Shown here: piece after piece, positions 1-7,640 of the stretch
Layout: every line of letters starts with the position of its first letter
Numbering within the stretch: the first letter of the stretch is position 1
NCBI GenBank assembly: GCA_944321465.1
Contig: CALULL010000010.1
Span: forward strand, 1-64,000
Direction of reading: 5' to 3'
From: an uncultured Bacteroides sp.
Lineage (GTDB): Bacteria > Bacteroidota > Bacteroidia > Bacteroidales > Bacteroidaceae
Length of the DNA: 64,000 nt
The notes under the pieces: model-generated
What the model saw: only the letters and a program-made list of their open reading frames with translations
Databases searched by the model: none
Told to the model about the DNA's origin: nothing
Position numbers and translations under genes: made by a program

Positions 1-55
1 TGCTGAAATCATCTACCATACAGAAAATATCCGTAATTTTGTCTTGGGTAATCAT
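1..55 (-). CDS. Transposase N-terminus, cut by window edge
   Basis: Reading the minus strand from an ATG at 55-53 gives MITQDKITDIFCMVDDFS before the window ends. The I-F-C-x-x-D-D-F pattern resembles the opening of DDE transposases common in Bacteroidales, which I associate with the IS982 group; that family name is from memory and only 18 residues are visible. The region is AT-rich, unlike the GC-rich genes that follow, which supports a mobile origin. Confidence 0.55.
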   Translation of the reverse strand, partial: MITQDKITDIFCMVDDFS

Positions 56-167
56 AGAATCTTGTTTTTTGTAAGTTATTGTTTGTCAGACTCAAAATTA
101 CAAAATATTTCTGTGATTACCTATTTCCCTTTCCATTATTAACTTATTAGCTTATCCCGAACTCACG
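1..167 (-). mobile_element. Insertion sequence, terminal part
   Basis: The transposase start at 55 is preceded (rightwards on the plus strand) by about 110 bp of AT-rich DNA. This ends near 150-167 with a stretch reading CTTATCCCGAACTCACGT, which looks like an IS terminus in this phylum. Composition switches abruptly to GC-rich after about 190. The other end and any target duplication lie outside the window, so the boundary is approximate. Confidence 0.4.
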
Positions 168-284
168 TATGAAAATGGAAACACACACAATCGTTTGGAA
201 CCGACCCTGCGCCACCGGGCGCAGGGCGGTAATTGTCTGCCCGGACAACCGGGACACGCACACGACGGAAAGGAGGGAACGGCC

Positions 285-551
285 ATGAACAACGCACGTA
301 TCGACCGGCTCACGACCTCGACTTCCCTCAGCTATGTACTCTACGGACTGGGGGCGATTTTTGACTTCCCGGCGGCGGTCTATGCCGCTTGCGTCCTGCA
401 GCCCCTTGTCCTCTGGTTTGCCATCGCCGTGCTGGCGAAGGGACGGCCCTATGCGGGCAAGGAGGGGAGGCGCACGCTGCTGTGGGGCATTTACGGACTC
501 CTTTTCTCGGGCATCCTGCTGTTTTTGGCGGCTATCTACCTGCGCTCCTGA
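285..551 (+). CDS. Small two-helix membrane protein, unknown
   Basis: An 88-residue protein. The start at 285 is chosen because it has a strong Shine-Dalgarno sequence (AAGGAGG at 270-276, 8 bases upstream), which is rare in this phylum. An in-frame ATG at 195 lies before that site and is less likely. Two hydrophobic segments, about residues 16-51 and 68-86, flank a basic loop (GRPYAGKEGRR), so it is probably an inner-membrane protein. Upstream, 205-226 forms a perfect hairpin (CCCTGCGCC paired with GGCGCAGGG). It stands alone between an IS end and an opposing gene. I do not recognise the family. Confidence 0.6.
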   Translation: MNNARIDRLTTSTSLSYVLYGLGAIFDFPAAVYAACVLQPLVLWFAIAVLAKGRPYAGKEGRRTLLWGIYGLLFSGILLFLAAIYLRS

Positions 552-589
552 GGCACTGCCATGCCCACGGGGAAGTGGGCATAACACAA

Positions 590-621
590 GGGCGACCCAT
601 CCCGACGGGGGAGGGTCGCCC
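590..621 (+). terminator. Hairpin after the small membrane protein
   Basis: A perfect 9-bp inverted repeat, GGGCGACCC at 590-598 and GGGTCGCCC at 613-621, with a 14-nt loop. The downstream sequence (ATTCATTTG) is only mildly T-rich. A smaller hairpin (TGCCCAC / GTGGGCA) sits just before it. Confidence 0.55.
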
Positions 622-709
622 ATTCATTTGCAGAGAACTTATAAAGTTGTGAACATGAGAAGTTGTTCCGTTCCCCGGCGGCTGGCCCGCCGGGTCGTCG
701 CCGGGCGGC

Positions 710-2950
710 TTAGAACCTTACCCAGCTGCCGTCCATCCAGGCCGAGCAGGCGCTCTGTATGTCCTCCGGGGTGAGGCTCAGGTTCTCGTCGACGTTGTTG
801 CCCTCGGCGGCCAGGAAGGCATCGTTGGTGTAGATGCCGTTCTCGCTCGACACGGGGCTGCTGATGGTCGTGTTGTGTATGTAGGCTTCGGTGCCGCCCA
901 GGAGGGCGTTCTCCGTGTAGGTCGTCTCTACGGCCAGGGCCGTTGCCTTGCCACAGATTTGGGCGTTGTCCAGCTTCACGTAGGTGCCTTCGCGGAAGAG
1001 GGCGCCGTTGCCCTCGCCTCCGTTGCCCACGAGGATGACGTTGGTCAGCGTGGGATTGGCCACGGGCGTGGCGGCGTTGTTGTCGCCGTTGTTGTCGGCC
1101 TCGATGAGGCAGTCGCAGTCGTAGCCCAGCGTGCTCTCGGCTTCCTGGTAGGCCACGATGTCGGTGGCGGTGCCGTTCCAGCCCTCGGTCCAGTCAAAGG
1201 AGTCGTCGCTGCAGCTTACGACCAGCATGTTGCTGACGTTCACCGAGCCGCCGAAGAACTCAAAGCCGTCGTCCGAGCCGCGATAGGCTTCGCAGTGGTC
1301 CACGGTGGTGCCGTTGCCCACGCCGTAGAAGGAGATGCCGTTGGCCTCGTGCTCCTCGTCGAAGGCGTAGCCGGTGTACTCCAGGCGGATGTAGCGCAGC
1401 GTGCCCGAGTTGTCGCTGTCGTCGGTGCCGCCGTAGGTGGCGTTGCCTATTTCGGAGCTGCCTACGCCTCCCTCGGCGTTGGTGTGGGCGCGTCCGCAGA
1501 TGTGTATGCCGCCCCAGGCACCGGCCTCTTCAAGCTCGGCTGTCATCACGATGGGGTTGTCGGCAGTGCCTATGGCGTTGATTTTGGCTCCTTGCTTCAC
1601 GAGGATGTAGTCCACGATGTCGTCGTAGGCGGCAACCAGTCTTACGCCCGGCTCGATGGTGAGCGTGGCGCCTTCCTCAACCGTGTAGGCGCCGTTCAGC
1701 GTGTAGGTGGTGCCTGCGGTGAGCGTCACGTCCGATGTCACCGAGCCGCTCAGCACCTGCTGGGGCTGGTCCTCGCCGGCGTTGGCTCCCCATTGGCGCG
1801 TCCAGCCCTCTATCCAGGGACAGGCGGCGGCTACGTCGTCGTAGCTGGGGTAGCTTATGGTCTGGTACGTCTGGTTGCCGTCGGCCAGGAACTCGGAGGC
1901 GGTGTAGACGTTGTTCTCGCACGTGAAGTTGCCGGCCAGGCGCGTGTTGCGGATGTAGGCATCGGTGCCTGCCAGCAGGGCGTTCTCGGTCTCGGTGCTC
2001 TCCACTCTCAGCGGTTCGGCCTTACCGGCAATCTGTGCGTTGTCCATCTTGACGTAGGTGCCGCGACGCAGCAGTACGCCCTGCTTCTCGCCGCCGTTGC
2101 CCAGCAGCAGCAGGTTGCTCAGGGTGGGGTTGGAGATGGGAGTAGACCGGAAGTTCATCTCGTTGTTGTCGGCCTCGATGAGGCAGTCGCAGTCGTAGCC
2201 CAGCACGTCTTCGGGCTCTTGCACGGCGATGAGGTTGGTGGCGGTGCCGTTCCAGCCCTCGGTCCAGTCGAAGGAGTCGTCGCTGCAGTCGGTCACGACC
2301 ATGTTGCTGACGTTGACCGAGCCTCCGAAGAACTCGAAACCGTCGTCCGAACCTTTGTATGCCTGGCAGTATTCCACGGTGGTGCCGTTGCCCACGCCGT
2401 AGAAGGAGATGCCGTTGGCCTCGTGCTCCTCGTCGAAGGCGTAGCCGGTGTACTCTAGACGGACGTAGCGCAGCGTGCCCGAGTTGTCGGAGTCGTCGTT
2501 GCCGCCGTAGGCAGCGTTGCCAATCTCGGAACTGCCTACGCCTCCCTCGGCGTTGGTGTGGGCACGTCCGCAGATGTGTATGCCTCCCCAGGCTCCGGCT
2601 TCTTCCTGCTCGGATGTCATCACGATGGGCGACGAGGCTGTTCCCTCAGCGTTGATGCGTGCCCCTTGCTTGACGAGTATGTAGTCCACGATATCGTCGT
2701 AGACGGCGACAATCCTTACGCCCGGTTCAATGGTGAGCGTGGCTCCCTCCTCCACGGTGTAGGCACCGCTCAGGCGGTAAGTAGTGCCTGCGGTGAGGGT
2801 AACATCCTGGGTGATGGTGCCGCTCAGTGTGCCTCCGTCGACGTTGCCTCCGCCACCGTTGTCGGAGTTCTCGTCGTCCTCACATGCACTGAAGAGTGTC
2901 AGACCGGCCAAAAGGGCCACCGAAAAGAATTTTCTGTTCAATGATTTCAT
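710..2950 (-). CDS. Surface lipoprotein with duplicated beta-helix-like domain
   Basis: A 746-residue protein with a lipoprotein signal peptide (lipobox LFSAC, Cys about residue 23) followed by an acidic and Gly-rich linker. The rest is two tandem copies of a domain of about 350 residues (roughly 40-390 and 395-740). Each copy contains TLTAGTTY, GAYTVEEGATLTIEPGVR, AGAWGGIHICGRAHTNAEGG, DDGFEFFGGSVNVSNM and a Cys pair YDCDCLIEADNN. The repeated D/N/G-rich strands suggest a right-handed beta-helix, possibly metal binding (inference). Its gene lies 55 bp downstream of the TonB-dependent receptor gene in the same direction, so it is a likely cell-surface partner of that transporter. The substrate cannot be read from the sequence. 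Confidence 0.8.
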   Translation of the reverse strand: MKSLNRKFFSVALLAGLTLFSACEDDENSDNGGGGNVDGGTLSGTITQDVTLTAGTTYRLSGAYTVEEGATLTIEPGVRIVAVYDDIVDYILVKQGARINAEGTASSPIVMTSEQEEAGAWGGIHICGRAHTNAEGGVGSSEIGNAAYGGNDDSDNSGTLRYVRLEYTGYAFDEEHEANGISFYGVGNGTTVEYCQAYKGSDDGFEFFGGSVNVSNMVVTDCSDDSFDWTEGWNGTATNLIAVQEPEDVLGYDCDCLIEADNNEMNFRSTPISNPTLSNLLLLGNGGEKQGVLLRRGTYVKMDNAQIAGKAEPLRVESTETENALLAGTDAYIRNTRLAGNFTCENNVYTASEFLADGNQTYQTISYPSYDDVAAACPWIEGWTRQWGANAGEDQPQQVLSGSVTSDVTLTAGTTYTLNGAYTVEEGATLTIEPGVRLVAAYDDIVDYILVKQGAKINAIGTADNPIVMTAELEEAGAWGGIHICGRAHTNAEGGVGSSEIGNATYGGTDDSDNSGTLRYIRLEYTGYAFDEEHEANGISFYGVGNGTTVDHCEAYRGSDDGFEFFGGSVNVSNMLVVSCSDDSFDWTEGWNGTATDIVAYQEAESTLGYDCDCLIEADNNGDNNAATPVANPTLTNVILVGNGGEGNGALFREGTYVKLDNAQICGKATALAVETTYTENALLGGTEAYIHNTTISSPVSSENGIYTNDAFLAAEGNNVDENLSLTPEDIQSACSAWMDGSWVRF

Positions 2951-3005
2951 AATTATAGTTAGTTTGGTGAGTTGTATGCTTGTTTTGCCGTCCAGGCAGA
3001 GGCAA

Positions 3006-5714
3006 TCACAGCCGGTAGCTGAAACCTATCTCGAAGCTGGTGCCCTCTTTGTAGCGTTCTACCTCGACTTCGCCGCCCGTCAGGGGTACCTCTTGCTTGA
3101 AGACCATAGCCCTGTTGAGCAGGTCCTTCACTTGGAGGTTGAGGCTGAAGCGGCTGTTGAAGTTGTAGCTGGCGTTGAAGTTCATGGTGTGGACGGGTTC
3201 TTGTTTGACATCGCCCAGCTGGGACACGCCCACGGCGTGTATGCGCCGCCCTTGCAGGTTGTAGAGCAGGGCAAGGCTGAGCTGGCGGTCTTCGCCGAAG
3301 CGGGGCGAGTAGGTGAGGTCGGCGTTCACCAGTATGGGTGACGCGCCTTGCAGGGAGCGTTCCTTGTTGGTGTAGGCACCGCCCTGGGGCAGCTTCACGT
3401 TGGTGTACATGTAAGACAGGTTGGCCCCCAGGCGCAGCTCCTTGACGAGCATCTTGCGCGCTTCGACCTCAATGCCGGCGGCCATGCCCTGGTCGGCGTT
3501 CTGGAAGGAGTACATGGTTGCTCCGCCATTGAGCCGCTGGGTGCGCTCGATGGGCTTGTCCAGGTGCTTGTAGTAGGCCGTGGCCGAGAACATGTCGCCG
3601 TTCTCGCCGAAGCGCTCGTAGCGTATGTCGAGGTTGTAGTTGTAGCCGTTTTGCAGGTCTTCGTTACCACGTATCTGCGTCGAGCCGTAGGACTCTTGGT
3701 AGAGGAACGGTGCCATCTCGATGAACGAGGGGCGCGTCACGGTGCGCGATACCGAGAAACGCAGGCTGTTCTTCTCGTTCATGGAGTACTTCAGGTTGAT
3801 GGTGGGGAAGATGTCGTGTTTGTCCAGGTCGCGACGGCGTTGGTACTTGTTTTCACCTTCTATGGCGTACTCCACCCACTGCTTGCTCAGCTCGTAGCGC
3901 AGACCTACGTTGACAAGCAGGTTGGAGAGCGGGTGGAAGTCGGTAGTGGCGTAGGCGGCATAGATGTCCATGCCTGCGCGGTAGGTGTCGTGCGACTGCA
4001 TGCGGCGGTTGATGGCTATGTTGCCGTTCTCCACGTTCGCTTGGTTGAGGTAGTCGCTGGTGTGGTAGATGTTGTCGGTAGTGATGTCCAGGCCGTTGAT
4101 GTTGTAGAAGAAGCGCGTGCCCATGTAGTCGCGGTTCTTGTCCTTATAGCTGAAGCCGAAGCGCACGAAGTCGTTCTCCTTCCAGTTGTACTTGGCGGCG
4201 ATGTTGCCCACCCATTCGTCTTCGTTCAGGTCGCCGTAGTAGCGCATGGTCTCCTGGCGGTTGAGCTTGAAGAGGCTGTAGGTGCCGTCGTCGTTGCGGG
4301 TGAACATCACCTGGCGGCGGTCGGGTTCCTCGCTGCTGGTCTTGCTGTAGGAGCCGCCCCACGTCAGCTCCCACTGCCGGCCTATGTGGTGCAAGCCGTT
4401 GAGCTGGTGGTTCTGCAGGGTGTAGATGTGGGTTACGTCGTTGCTGCCGGCCAGCGGATGGTTCTCGGCATCGTGTCCTTGCCGGGCTTCGTAGGAATCG
4501 CTGGCGTTGCGGGCGTAGAAGAAGGAGTAGCCCACGCGGTCGGCTTCGCGCAGAGTGAGGCCCACCGAGGCCAGTCCGGCGATGTTGAGGCGGCTGGTGT
4601 ATTCGTCGTAGGTGAAGTCGTTCTGGGGTGTGCCGGTGGAGGCTTCGAGGGTACGGGTGGTGGCATCGTAGACGTTCTGCGACTCGTTGCTGGCACTTAG
4701 CGAGGCCAGGATGCTCAGCGTCTGTCCCTTGATGCCGATGTTCTTGCCGAAGCCTATGTTGCCTCCGAAGTTGGGCAGGGCGGTCTTCTTCTTCACGTCG
4801 AAGTTGGTCTTGAAGATGTTGTGTGTCTGTACGTACTGGTCAAACTCGCTCAGGGACATGTCGTAGATGGACTCGTCGAGCGAGGGCGTGCGCAGCAGCG
4901 TGCCGTCGCGGTCCATTTCGTAGAAGTCCTTGCCCAGCGTGTTGAACGCGCTACCTACGTTCAGGTTGACGTTGAAGAAGTCTTCCGTGACGTTCTCCTT
5001 GGTGCTGATGTCGATGTGTGCGCCGCTGTAGTCGGCAAACACGCTGGCATCGTAGACCTTGCTGACGGTGATGTTCTGCACCGTGCTCGACGGGAAGAGG
5101 TCGAGCGGTATGAGCTTATGGTCGGGGTTGGGCGAGGCTATGGGCAGGCCGTTGAGGGTGGTGGTGCTGTAGCGGTCGCCCAGTCCGCGCACGATGAGCT
5201 GGCCTGCGTCGGCGATGGAGATGCCGGTGATTTGCTTCACGCCCTCCTGCACGTTGCCGATGCCCTTCAGGCTCATTTCCTTGGCGCCCAGGTTCTCGAT
5301 GGCGAGGGTGGCGCGTTGGCGTTCGACCTGCAAGGCGCGTTCGCTCTCCAGGTTCTTTCGGGCCACGATGGAGACCTCGCCGAGTGTCTGGGCATCGCTC
5401 TCCATCTCGAAGTTCATCACGATGGAGGAACTGCCCGAGACGCGCACGTCGGGGACGGTGATGTCCACGTAGCCTATGTAGCGGACGCTGAGCGTATAGG
5501 TGCCCTCGCCCACTTCTATGGAGTAGTTGCCGTCCAGGTCGGTGGCGGCACCCAGCGAGGTGCCCACTACCTGCACGGTTGCCCCTATGAGGGGCTCTTT
5601 GGTTGTCTTGTCGCTGATGTTACCCTTGATGTTGCCCGCCAAGGCGGTGAGGGTAGAAAGAATAAGGAACAGGAGGCAGAATAGAATGCGTCCAACGTCT
5701 AACTTCGTACTCAT
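3006..5714 (-). CDS. TonB-dependent outer-membrane receptor
   Basis: A 902-residue protein starting MSTKLDVGR, the first Met directly before a hydrophobic signal peptide. After the signal come a carboxypeptidase-regulatory-like domain (about 28-110: KTTKEPLIGATVQVVGTSLG to YTLSVRYIGYVDI), a plug domain (about 140-260, containing GVKQITGISIADAGQLIVRG and RYSTTTLNGLPIASP) and a 22-strand barrel ending in FEIGFSYRL, an aromatic-rich outer-membrane C-terminus. It imports a ligand across the outer membrane using TonB energy. It lacks a neighbouring SusD-like gene, so it is not a standard glycan-utilisation pair; the partner is the duplicated lipoprotein downstream. Confidence 0.9.
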   Translation of the reverse strand: MSTKLDVGRILFCLLFLILSTLTALAGNIKGNISDKTTKEPLIGATVQVVGTSLGAATDLDGNYSIEVGEGTYTLSVRYIGYVDITVPDVRVSGSSSIVMNFEMESDAQTLGEVSIVARKNLESERALQVERQRATLAIENLGAKEMSLKGIGNVQEGVKQITGISIADAGQLIVRGLGDRYSTTTLNGLPIASPNPDHKLIPLDLFPSSTVQNITVSKVYDASVFADYSGAHIDISTKENVTEDFFNVNLNVGSAFNTLGKDFYEMDRDGTLLRTPSLDESIYDMSLSEFDQYVQTHNIFKTNFDVKKKTALPNFGGNIGFGKNIGIKGQTLSILASLSASNESQNVYDATTRTLEASTGTPQNDFTYDEYTSRLNIAGLASVGLTLREADRVGYSFFYARNASDSYEARQGHDAENHPLAGSNDVTHIYTLQNHQLNGLHHIGRQWELTWGGSYSKTSSEEPDRRQVMFTRNDDGTYSLFKLNRQETMRYYGDLNEDEWVGNIAAKYNWKENDFVRFGFSYKDKNRDYMGTRFFYNINGLDITTDNIYHTSDYLNQANVENGNIAINRRMQSHDTYRAGMDIYAAYATTDFHPLSNLLVNVGLRYELSKQWVEYAIEGENKYQRRRDLDKHDIFPTINLKYSMNEKNSLRFSVSRTVTRPSFIEMAPFLYQESYGSTQIRGNEDLQNGYNYNLDIRYERFGENGDMFSATAYYKHLDKPIERTQRLNGGATMYSFQNADQGMAAGIEVEARKMLVKELRLGANLSYMYTNVKLPQGGAYTNKERSLQGASPILVNADLTYSPRFGEDRQLSLALLYNLQGRRIHAVGVSQLGDVKQEPVHTMNFNASYNFNSRFSLNLQVKDLLNRAMVFKQEVPLTGGEVEVERYKEGTSFEIGFSYRL

Positions 5715-5818
5715 CTTGCTTTTTGCGTTGTTTCTTTTTCGCTGCAAAGATGAGGTTATCGGGTTACATGGGTGCTACGTCGCGCCTACGTTTCCTTTTC
5801 TGTACGGTTACAGGCGTG

Positions 5819-6229
5819 TTACGGGTTGTCCGCCTGCGGCTGGGGCTGCGTGGAGCCGGGGACGGGCTGAGGCTCGTCGGGGCGTGGGGCGTGGTCGTTG
5901 AGGGCGGCCAGCATCTGCACCAGCTCGGCACGCACGGCCTTCAGCCGCCGGGCTATCTCGTAGTTGCGCATGGTCTGCTCCTTGTTGTGCTTCAGGCGTT
6001 GCAGGGCACCGCTGATTGTGAGTCGTTGCTCCTTGACGAGGAAGTAGATGAGGCGCACCATTTCGATGTCCTCCTGGGTGTATTGGCGCACGTCGCGCCC
6101 GGCCTTCTTGGGACTGAGCTGGGGGAAGCGTTTCTCCCAATAGCGCAGCAGCGACTCGTTGACACCAAACATCTGTGCCACCTCGCCGATGGAGTAGTAT
6201 ATCTTCAGGTTCTTGTTCTTGTTGAGCAT
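5819..6229 (-). CDS. MerR-family transcriptional regulator
   Basis: A 136-residue protein with a MerR-type winged helix-turn-helix at about residues 10-80: YYSIGEVAQMFGVNESLLRY then WEKRFPQLSP, RQYTQEDIEMVRLIYFLV. A short helical segment follows, then a Pro/Gln-rich tail. There is no obvious effector-binding domain or Cys metal site, so the ligand is unknown. It lies upstream of the TonB receptor in the same direction (104 bp apart) and might regulate it; that is inference. A four-unit 22-bp repeat array ends 137 bp before its start. Confidence 0.85.
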   Translation of the reverse strand: MLNKNKNLKIYYSIGEVAQMFGVNESLLRYWEKRFPQLSPKKAGRDVRQYTQEDIEMVRLIYFLVKEQRLTISGALQRLKHNKEQTMRNYEIARRLKAVRAELVQMLAALNDHAPRPDEPQPVPGSTQPQPQADNP

Positions 6230-6366
6230 GGTCGTGTGTCGTTGTTTTCGGCGCGGGCGGCCTGTGGGGCTTGTCCGTGCGGTGGTTTGTCAATAGGTTC
6301 AGAGTCCCTCCTATATAAAAATAGGTAAGGACCGCTGCGTTGTGGGCAGCCGTTTCGGGCCTCGGG

Positions 6367-6446
6367 GGCAGAGGTCTGCCTGCATGGGGGCAGAGGTTTG
6401 CCCGCAGGGGCGCAGAGGCCTGCCCGAAAGGGGGTGCACCTTTGCC
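6367..6446. repeat. 22-bp repeat array, four units (A)
   Basis: Four quasi-palindromic cores spaced exactly 22 bp apart: GGCAGAGGTCTGCC (6367), GGCAGAGGTTTGCC (6389), CGCAGAGGCCTGCC (6411), GGTGCACCTTTGCC (6433). Spacers are 8 nt (TGCATGGG, CGCAGGGG, CGAAAGGG). The first core is a perfect 6-bp inverted repeat around GG. The array lies between the M23 peptidase stop (6471) and the MerR gene start (6229). Confidence 0.9.
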
Positions 6447-6470
6447 CGTGGGCGGGGGTGCGGGGCGGGC

Positions 6471-7439
6471 TTAGTCCATCACCTTGCCTTGGTTGGCGGC
6501 CAGCTGTATCATGCGGTCGTAGTCCTCGGCACTGAGGTCCATGAAGTAGTAGTTGACGGGGTTCACCGCCTGTCCTTTGACGTGCACCTCGTAGTGCAGG
6601 TGCGGTCCGGTGCTTTTGCCCGTGCTGCCCACTTCGCCTATCACTTCGCCCCGCACCACCTTCTTGCCCACGCGGGTGCGGAAGGCGTTGAGGTGGGCGT
6701 AGCGTGTCTGGTAGCCGAAGCCGTGGTCTATGACGATGGTGTTGCCGAAGCCCGTCTGCCAGCCGGCCTCGACCACCGTCCCGTCGCCCGTGGCATAGAC
6801 CTCGGTGCCGGTGGCTGCCGAGAAGTCCATGCCTTCGTGGAACTTGGTGGTGCCATAGACGGGGTCCACGCGGCGGCCGTAGCCCGAGGCTGTGCGGCGC
6901 AGGTCCTTGTTGGCGATGGGCTGTATGGCGGGGATGCAGCGCAGCATCTGGTCGTGGTTGCGGCAGAGTTCGACTACTTCGTCGAACGAGCGCGACTGTA
7001 TGTAGAGTTGCTTCACCAGCAGGTCCAGCTTCTGTGTGGTGTTCACCACCAGCTCGGCATCGGCCATGTCCATGAGGTGCTCGTAGCGGTTGGTGCCTCC
7101 GTAGCCCGCCTGGCGGATGGCCGAGGGGACAGGGTCGGCCATGAAGATGACACGATAGAGGTTGTCGTCGCGCTGCTGTATGTCTTGCAGGACGTAGAGG
7201 GCTTCGTCCAGTCGTCGCGACAGCACGTCGTACTGTGCCCGCAGGCGGCTGTTCTCGGTGCGCAGCTCTTTCTCCGAAGGCGAGCCGAAGATGATGAGCG
7301 GTGCCACGAAGCACACCGCTCCCAGCCCCATGCCGATGAACAGGCGGCGCAGGTGGCTCAGGAGGCGTTGCCGGACGGTGGGATAAATGCGGTCGTATGT
7401 CTGGGTTCGGGGATTGTAAACGTAGTAAACTTTGCGCAT
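6471..7439 (-). CDS. M23 family metallopeptidase (LytM/MepM type)
   Basis: A 322-residue protein, predicted to be anchored in the inner membrane by one segment (about 31-52), followed by a helical, probably coiled-coil region (about 55-100) and a C-terminal M23 peptidase domain (about 205-300). The zinc ligands are visible: H and D in FHEGMDFS, and HxH in GPHLHYEV. It likely cleaves peptidoglycan cross-bridges, or acts as a divisome or elongation regulator as related proteins do. The family often pairs with MerR-like or division genes. It is transcribed divergently from alaS from an overlapping promoter region. Confidence 0.9.
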   Translation of the reverse strand: MRKVYYVYNPRTQTYDRIYPTVRQRLLSHLRRLFIGMGLGAVCFVAPLIIFGSPSEKELRTENSRLRAQYDVLSRRLDEALYVLQDIQQRDDNLYRVIFMADPVPSAIRQAGYGGTNRYEHLMDMADAELVVNTTQKLDLLVKQLYIQSRSFDEVVELCRNHDQMLRCIPAIQPIANKDLRRTASGYGRRVDPVYGTTKFHEGMDFSAATGTEVYATGDGTVVEAGWQTGFGNTIVIDHGFGYQTRYAHLNAFRTRVGKKVVRGEVIGEVGSTGKSTGPHLHYEVHVKGQAVNPVNYYFMDLSAEDYDRMIQLAANQGKVMD

Positions 7440-7468
7440 CTTGCGAAATATTTCGATGGTCGATGGGG

Positions 7469-7476
7469 CAAAAGTA
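7469..7476 (-). promoter_or_regulatory. -7 box for the M23 peptidase
   Basis: Minus-strand TACTTTTG matches the Bacteroidota -7 consensus TAnnTTTG and lies 30 bp upstream of the start codon. No clear -33 TTG was found. Confidence 0.5.
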
Positions 7477-7488
7477 ATAAAAACGAGC

Positions 7489-7496
7489 TATCTTTG
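7489..7496 (+). promoter_or_regulatory. -7 box for alaS
   Basis: Plus-strand TATCTTTG, a good -7 match, 13 bp from the divergent box for the M23 gene. It predicts an alaS leader of about 140 nt. The two promoters must overlap in their upstream parts. Confidence 0.55.
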
Positions 7497-7640
7497 CGTG
7501 CATTTACTGGGACTTTTGGGCTTTTTTAGTTCTCTGGCTCAGTCAGTTCTACAGCAAGGCTCCGGTCCGTCCGTGCAGAGGCCGTCCGGGATGCCGCGCT
7601 GCGACAGTTCATATACACTCAAATATTCAAATACACACTT

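Noticed and set aside
674-694. GC-rich hairpin (CCCGGCGG / CCGCCGGG) after the lipoprotein gene as its terminator.
   Set aside because: On the minus strand it is followed by GAACGGAACA, not by a T-run, so support is weak.
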